The notes beneath the pieces were generated by a model. The model was not told where the DNA came from, ran no database searches, and saw nothing but the letters and a program-made list of their open reading frames with translations. This document shows, in pieces, positions 59,186 through 64,000 of a DNA stretch of 64,000 nt. Location of the stretch: the NCBI GenBank assembly GCA_029379225.1, contig JAQYWR010000004.1:1-64000 (forward strand), given 5' to 3'. Source of the stretch: Nostoc sp. S4 (GTDB taxonomy: Bacteria; Cyanobacteriota; Cyanobacteriia; Cyanobacteriales; Nostocaceae). Each line of letters starts with the position of its first letter. Position 1 is the first letter of the stretch. The position numbers were made by a program, and so were the translations under genes.

Positions 59186-60325
59186 ATGGTAGATTACCCA
59201 GTAGGTATTCGGGCGATCGCAGTTAGCTGCCCAAGCGTTAGACGTACTAACGATTATTACCGAGAAAAATATCCTGAATTGGTGGCTCAGGCTGAGGAAA
59301 AAAGCTTGGCAAGGCTATTTTCACTTTCTGAATCGACCCCCAGCAACGAGTTCGATCGAGAAATGACGCCCTATCTCTCAGATCCCTTTCGTGGAACTGT
59401 TGAGCGATGGGTACTCGGCCCAAACGAGTCTTCATTAACCCTAGAGTATCGCGCGGCTAAGGATGCTCTCAAGGCAGCAAAACTTTCTGCTGATGACGTT
59501 GATCTCATGATTGTTGCCTCAGTTTGGCCTGAACAAATCGGCTTTGGCAATGCTGCTTTCCTTGCTCAGAAACTGAATCTGCAAGGCGCAGCATGGAATC
59601 TTGATGGTTCGTGTGGAAGTACTCCGGTAGCGCTGCAAACTGCCTCTGCTTTAGTGCGTGCAGGTGAGTACCGCAATGTATTGGTTGTGATATCATGCAC
59701 TTACTCTCGCTTTGTTGATGAGGACAATACCATTTCATGGTTTCTTGGCGATGGTGCTGGAGCTTTTGTTATCGGTTTACTCGAATCTAACCAAGGAATA
59801 CTCGCTACTAAGACCGTTCATACGGGTAACATAGGCGAGCTTGTTTGCTTAAATGTTATGGGGGAAAAGTTAGGCAATCCAAAGATTCGCATAGAACTGC
59901 CCAAACATGCAAAAAATGTATTAAGCCAGACAGCTGAGGAACTTGTGCATACTTGTTGCATGGGCGCTGCTGTTGCTGCTGGTGTAACTTACGAGGAAAT
60001 CGACTTTTTTCTTTTCAATACACCCTTTGCATGGTTTGCGAGCTTCTGCACGCGCGTTCTAGGAATTGACCGAAAGCGTACGCTCAACCTATTCCCCCAA
60101 TATGCAAATATTGGGCCTGTTCTCACTGTTACCAATCTTTACCATGCTGCACAACTGGGGAAGATTTCTGAAAACGACTTGGTTCTCATTTTTGGCTATG
60201 GGGCAGCAGGGGTTGCCTCTGCAAGTGTAATGCGTTGGGGTAAAGTAGCATTAGGTCCTACTCCCCTCCAAGAATCCGACTCAGTAGTAAAAAATATTGA
60301 AAACATAAGCGTAATTTCTGATTAA
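59186..60325 (+). CDS. KAS III (FabH-like) protein with altered catalytic His
   Basis: Thiolase-fold acyl-transferring or condensing enzyme. The nucleophile Cys143 is in WNLDGSCGSTPVAL. The usual HQAN motif reads NTPF, placing Asn278 at the catalytic His position; the Asn of GNxxxAS is kept as Asn308 in YANIGP. The C-terminal fold is intact (DLVLIFGYGAAGVASASVMRW). 379 residues, longer than FabH (317). Loss of His makes a decarboxylating condensation doubtful and fits acyltransferases of the CerJ/XclA kind. GAGGAG precedes the ATG at 59186, which is 13 nt after the ThDP gene: an operon. Confidence 0.85.
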   Translation: MVDYPVGIRAIAVSCPSVRRTNDYYREKYPELVAQAEEKSLARLFSLSESTPSNEFDREMTPYLSDPFRGTVERWVLGPNESSLTLEYRAAKDALKAAKLSADDVDLMIVASVWPEQIGFGNAAFLAQKLNLQGAAWNLDGSCGSTPVALQTASALVRAGEYRNVLVVISCTYSRFVDEDNTISWFLGDGAGAFVIGLLESNQGILATKTVHTGNIGELVCLNVMGEKLGNPKIRIELPKHAKNVLSQTAEELVHTCCMGAAVAAGVTYEEIDFFLFNTPFAWFASFCTRVLGIDRKRTLNLFPQYANIGPVLTVTNLYHAAQLGKISENDLVLIFGYGAAGVASASVMRWGKVALGPTPLQESDSVVKNIENISVISD

Positions 60326-60365
60326 AATAATCTATCAAGTTTAAAAATTTATTTATAAGTTAAAA

Positions 60366-61337
60366 GTGCAAACAAAAATTCTCGCAATAGGACTTTTCCT
60401 ATTATCTTTCGCATTTCCGTTGAGAGTCTTGGCAAAGAATTATGATGAAATTGTCGTGTTTGGTGATAGCTTCTCTGATACAGGTAATGTATTTAACGCT
60501 ACAGGAAAAGCTATTCCCCCAAGTTCATCTTACTTTAATGGGCATTTTTCCAATGGTTCAATTTGGGTAGAATATCTCGCATCCGATTTAGGAATAAATT
60601 TTAATCCCAAAACTAACTTTGCTTATGCTGGCGCAACTACAGGATTTGAGAACATCGGAGTAAGGAATTTACCAGGTTTACAACAACAAATCAACAACTT
60701 TACCTCAGCAAACCAGTTTGTCGACCCAAACTCTCTCTATATTGTGTGGGCTGGTACTAATGATTATTTAGATTACTTTTTCGGTGGCTCTCCCAACCCT
60801 ACCCAGACAGTCTCAAATTTAATTGATGCAGTGAAAGCCCTTGCTGCTGTCGGTGCTAAAGATATCATGGTAGTTAACCAACCAAATTTGGGTAATTTTC
60901 CAGTTACAGATGGCAGTTATCATACTTCCAGCATACTTAACACTTATAGCAGTGTACATAATTCCCAGTTGAAGACAAATCTTAACTTTTTGAGCCAGCA
61001 GCTAAGTTCTGATACCAACATTATTTCTCTTGATATTGATTCCTTATACAATAGAATCATTGCCGCTCCAAAAGAATTCGGGTTTACAAATGTCACTGAT
61101 TCTTGCATAGGCAAGTTATCAGTGGTGCCGATAAATATTCCTGAGCAACCAGTTGCTTGTACTCCAGATGAGTTTTTATTCTGGGATCAAATCCATCCCA
61201 CGACTACTACTCATAAGTTAATTGCAGAATTAGCATTTTCGGTACTGAAATCAGCATCTGTGCCTGAACCTTCTACAGTATTAGGGGTAATATTAGTTGC
61301 TACTTTAGGTACACTTGGGTTCGTGAAACATAGCTAG
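60366..61337 (+). CDS. Secreted SGNH/GDSL hydrolase with PEP-CTERM sorting signal
   Basis: Esterase/lipase fold. Signal peptide about 1-23 (ILAIGLFLLSFAFPLRVLA). Block I VFGDSFSDTGN (nucleophilic Ser), block II Gly in GATTGF, block III WAGTNDYLDY, and block V DQIHPTT with the catalytic Asp-His. The C-terminus has a VPEPS motif, a hydrophobic helix (VLGVILVATLGTLGFV) and a basic tail KHS: a PEP-CTERM signal for exosortase processing. 323 residues; GTG start at 60366. It follows the KAS III-like gene by 40 nt on the same strand, so it may share the transcript. Confidence 0.85.
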   Translation: MQTKILAIGLFLLSFAFPLRVLAKNYDEIVVFGDSFSDTGNVFNATGKAIPPSSSYFNGHFSNGSIWVEYLASDLGINFNPKTNFAYAGATTGFENIGVRNLPGLQQQINNFTSANQFVDPNSLYIVWAGTNDYLDYFFGGSPNPTQTVSNLIDAVKALAAVGAKDIMVVNQPNLGNFPVTDGSYHTSSILNTYSSVHNSQLKTNLNFLSQQLSSDTNIISLDIDSLYNRIIAAPKEFGFTNVTDSCIGKLSVVPINIPEQPVACTPDEFLFWDQIHPTTTTHKLIAELAFSVLKSASVPEPSTVLGVILVATLGTLGFVKHS

Positions 61338-61422
61338 CTCAACAAGAAGGAATATTTGTCTTTAAGATCCCAAAGGAAAAGCAAAGCTTGAAATTCTTGA
61401 ATATTTCTTAAAATATTTGCCT

Positions 61423-64000
61423 TTATTTACCCCTTGTATTGAGTAAATTTTCTCGATACTCAACTGCCCCTAAAACTTTTAGAGTCCCTATGGTTGCTTC
61501 AGTTATCCCTGTAATGCTAGTGATATTCATGCCTTCATAGGGTCTAGAACTTCTCAAAGTTTTTATACACTCACCTGTCGAAATATCCCAAAGTTTTATT
61601 GTCTCATCTTCACTGCAACTGGCTATGGTGGAACCATTAGGACAAGAAGCTACTAACCAAACCCACCTAGTATGTCCTGACAAAGTTTTGAGGCATTGAC
61701 CATTTCTGACATCCCAGAGCTTCACTGTTTGATCGCCACTGCCACTAGCAAGTATGTTACCTTCCACGGTGAAGGTGGCTGAGTATACAGAATTACTATG
61801 CCCTTGTAAAGTTCTCAAACACCGACCATTTTTGATATCCCAGAGCTTCACTGTTTGATCGCCGCTGCTGCTAGCAAGTATACTACCATCAGGACTAAAA
61901 GCAACTGACCAGACCCAGTCAGTATGACCATACAAAGTTTGAACGCATTTGCCTGTGCTGACATCCCAGAGTCTCACTATTTGGTCATGACAAGCACTCG
62001 CTAAGTAATTACCATCAGGACTAAAAGCAACTGACCAGACCCAACCTGTATGTCCTTGTAATGTCCTAATGCATTCACCTGTATTGACATTCCACAGCTT
62101 TACAGTTTGATCGTCACCGCTACTAGCTAAAATTGTACCTTGGGGGCTGAAACTGACTGATGTAATCCGATTTCTATGTTCTCGCAAAGTCTTAAGACAT
62201 TTACCAGTATTAGCATCCCATAATTTTACTGTTTGATCCTCACTGCCACTGGCAAGAATATAACTATTGGGACTAAAAGCGACTGATGTGACTCGACTTT
62301 TATGTCCTAGCAAACTTTTGCAACACTGACCAGTATTAGCATTCCACAATTTTACTATTCGGTCATTACTACCACTAGCAAGCATATGACCGTCTGAGTT
62401 AAAAGCAACTGACCATATTCTATTGCTATAACCCTGCAAGGTCTTCAGGCAACGACCAGTACTAATATCCCATAGCTTGACCATTTGGTCATCATTAACA
62501 CTAGCAGCTGTGCAATTATCTGGACTAAAGGCTACTGACCACACCCGACAACCATGCCCCTGTAGTTTTTTGAAGCATTGACCTGTACTTACGTCCCACA
62601 ACCTCACTGTTTGGTCTTCACTACCACTCGCTACTGTCTGACCATCTGGACTAAAGGCTACAGAATGTACCCAGTTAAGATGACCCACCAGAGTCTGAAG
62701 ACATGCCCCTGTACGTACATCCCACAATTTCAAAGTTTTGTCATGAGAACTACTTGCCAGTGTATGACCATCAGGGCTGAAAGCAACTGACCAAACCCAA
62801 CCTGTGTGACCTTGCAAGATCTTAATGCATCGACCTGTGCTGATATCCCATAGCCTCACAGTCTGGTCATCGCTGCTACTAGCAAGAATGCGATCGTCTT
62901 TTGGACTAAACGCAACTGACGATACTCTATTACTATGTCCCTCTAAAATGCTCAGGTATTTACCTGTACTTACATCCCACAATTTAACTGTTTGATCTTC
63001 ACTGCCACTGGCTATAATACGACCATCTAAATTAAAACCTACTAACCCAAATCCATTACTATAACCCTTGAGGGTCTGAAGACATTGACCTGTGCTAGCA
63101 TCCCACAACTTAATTGTTTGGTCATTACAGCTGCTGGCAACAATCTGACCGTCAGGACTGAAGGTGACTGACCAAATCCAACCATTATGCCCTTTACAAG
63201 TGAGAAGTTGTTCACCGTTGGTAACTTGGTATAAATGAATCTCTCCATTAGTATCACCTGTAGCTATCAGTTTTCCATCGGGGCTAAAGGCTACCGAAAA
63301 CATACCACCAAGGGTGTCGGCAAAAACAGACTTCCCTAGATTGGCATGAGCAAAATTTGCATTATGCAACTTTACATTCTGCAAGTCAGCTTGCCAAATA
63401 GTTAGATAAGAAAAATCATAACCGCCCAGATGTGTTTCTAAATGACAAAGCAGGTTAAAGACATTTCCTGCTGTATAACTTTGTTCTAGAGGGGATATTT
63501 CTCGTAGAGTTGCTAAAATTTGAGCTAAGTGATTTTCTAGGTTTTTTTTACTTCTAAAGACAGTAAGCAGACCATCTAAAACTGGTTTGATAATAAGGCG
63601 AATTTGAGTATCTTTAACATAATCTTTACCCGTCGCTTTCATTAGAGCATAACGCCTGAATAAATCAATATTCTCAGTGACGATCTCTTCACATACTTGT
63701 TCTATCAAGCTAGTAGTCACATACTCTATAACTACAGGTTGGAGAGTAAAAAGCGATGCAATTTTTTCAATCAGGGTAGGTGTAGCTTTCTCGATTAGCG
63801 ATCGCCTCCCCAAGGATTCCACAGCCTCTAGTAACTTTGCCTGTGGTACTGGCGATATAATATCATCTCGCAATTCTTTTAGTGTTATCGGCTCCCGATT
63901 AATCGCCAACCAATACATTATATCCTTTTCTAAATCTGACAACCGTTCAAACTGCTGCTCTAAAACATCACGAATGTCGCCAAAAACAACTGTGTCTTGT
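61423..64000 (-). CDS. WD40-repeat protein with upstream NB-ARC-type helical region, truncated by the window edge
   Basis: The C-terminal part of a larger protein. The segment around [19 protein letters not shown], followed by helices to residue ~160 of the visible part, resembles the region after the NB-ARC ATPase in cyanobacterial NB-ARC-WD40 proteins. A short pentapeptide-like linker ([20 protein letters not shown]) follows. Then 14 WD40 repeats ([32 protein letters not shown]), enough for two seven-bladed propellers. The frame stays open through the last 58 nt ([17 protein letters not shown]), so the true start lies beyond 64000; a TTG at 63940-63942 is not a real start. Possibly a STAND-type signalling or defence protein. 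Confidence 0.88.
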   Translation of the reverse strand, partial: QDTVVFGDIRDVLEQQFERLSDLEKDIMYWLAINREPITLKELRDDIISPVPQAKLLEAVESLGRRSLIEKATPTLIEKIASLFTLQPVVIEYVTTSLIEQVCEEIVTENIDLFRRYALMKATGKDYVKDTQIRLIIKPVLDGLLTVFRSKKNLENHLAQILATLREISPLEQSYTAGNVFNLLCHLETHLGGYDFSYLTIWQADLQNVKLHNANFAHANLGKSVFADTLGGMFSVAFSPDGKLIATGDTNGEIHLYQVTNGEQLLTCKGHNGWIWSVTFSPDGQIVASSCNDQTIKLWDASTGQCLQTLKGYSNGFGLVGFNLDGRIIASGSEDQTVKLWDVSTGKYLSILEGHSNRVSSVAFSPKDDRILASSSDDQTVRLWDISTGRCIKILQGHTGWVWSVAFSPDGHTLASSSHDKTLKLWDVRTGACLQTLVGHLNWVHSVAFSPDGQTVASGSEDQTVRLWDVSTGQCFKKLQGHGCRVWSVAFSPDNCTAASVNDDQMVKLWDISTGRCLKTLQGYSNRIWSVAFNSDGHMLASGSNDRIVKLWNANTGQCCKSLLGHKSRVTSVAFSPNSYILASGSEDQTVKLWDANTGKCLKTLREHRNRITSVSFSPQGTILASSGDDQTVKLWNVNTGECIRTLQGHTGWVWSVAFSPDGNYLASACHDQIVRLWDVSTGKCVQTLYGHTDWVWSVAFSPDGSILASSSGDQTVKLWDIKNGRCLRTLQGHSNSVYSATFTVEGNILASGSGDQTVKLWDVRNGQCLKTLSGHTRWVWLVASCPNGSTIASCSEDETIKLWDISTGECIKTLRSSRPYEGMNITSITGITEATIGTLKVLGAVEYRENLLNTRGK
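61430..63330 (-). repeat. Array of 14 WD40 coding repeats
   Basis: About 126-bp units, 14 copies, with strong similarity in the CCAGACTGATCAAACAGTGAAGC-like part of each. Repeats 3 and 7 are the most divergent in the middle of the array; repeat 14 lacks the final GH. Confidence 0.85.

Noticed and set aside
61430-63330. Possible CRISPR-like periodicity
   Set aside because: The period is about 126 bp and matches WD40 codons; no spacer-repeat pattern and no cas genes.
63940-63942. TTG as the start of the WD40 protein
   Set aside because: The frame is open further upstream to the window edge with family-like sequence, so the start lies outside.
1-64000. tRNA or rRNA genes
   Set aside because: No cloverleaf-like or rRNA-like sequence was noticed when reading the intergenic regions; a tRNA search program would be needed to exclude a divergent one.

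Overview
The window looks like chromosome of a filamentous, probably heterocyst-forming cyanobacterium (Nostoc/Calothrix/Tolypothrix type). The evidence is the dense GCGATCGC (HIP1) octamers, cyanobacterial proteins (PcxA/CemA, Ccs1 with CcdA, a Tll0287-type haem sensor, DUF5895), very large multidomain Ser/Thr and histidine kinases, an NB-ARC-linked WD40 protein, and short tandem repeats of the CCTCCTG and GTGTGGGGA types between genes. Genus cannot be fixed from the sequence. No rRNA, tRNA, CRISPR array, intact transposase or phage module was seen.

Layout. 0.2-1.9 kb: a GH13 alpha-glucan enzyme. 2.2-8.3 kb: a 2021-residue Ser/Thr kinase-ATPase-GAF-histidine kinase. 8.3-12.5 kb: repeat-rich spacer, an RsmB/NOP2-type RNA methyltransferase, and a DUF2157/GDYXXLXY membrane pair. 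12.7-19.1 kb: a sugar locus with GH65 and a PfkB kinase overlapping on the minus strand, divergent from a GH31 alpha-glucosidase across a spacer holding two HIP1-containing palindromes. 19.6-22.4 kb: a Pit phosphate transporter convergent with class I FBP aldolase. 22.6-35.1 kb: a small orphan protein, then a signalling block made of a 2145-residue poly-HAMP hybrid kinase, a stand-alone receiver and a CheB-CheR-PAS-histidine kinase-receiver fusion. 35.4-37.6 kb: ccdA-ccs1 for c-type cytochrome maturation. 38.5-40.8 kb: katG, GC-richer than its surroundings and flanked by inverted copies of a dispersed repeat. 41-53 kb: DUF3592, a glycosyltransferase-TPR protein, a Ser/Thr kinase, pcxA, a small membrane protein with PPK2, miaE, a VOC protein, a PhnD-like lipoprotein divergent from a haem-HAMP sensor, and another Ser/Thr kinase. 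53.5-57.1 kb: a small conserved protein with an MltA transglycosylase, DUF5895 and a HAD phosphatase. 57.4-61.3 kb: a three-gene set of ThDP enzyme, KAS III-like protein and PEP-CTERM SGNH hydrolase. 61.4 kb to the right edge: a 14-repeat WD40 protein that runs off the window.

The best candidate for an undescribed system is 57.4-61.3 kb. An acetolactate-synthase-like ThDP enzyme lies 13 nt upstream of a KAS III-like protein whose catalytic His is replaced by Asn, followed by a secreted esterase-like protein. This suggests an acyloin made and then acylated. Also notable are G-rich repeats lying directly against minus-strand stop codons, with predicted G-quadruplex motifs; two MITE-like elements with related ends; the block-duplicated HAMP array; and the haem-HAMP sensor with no output domain beside a PhnD-like lipoprotein.
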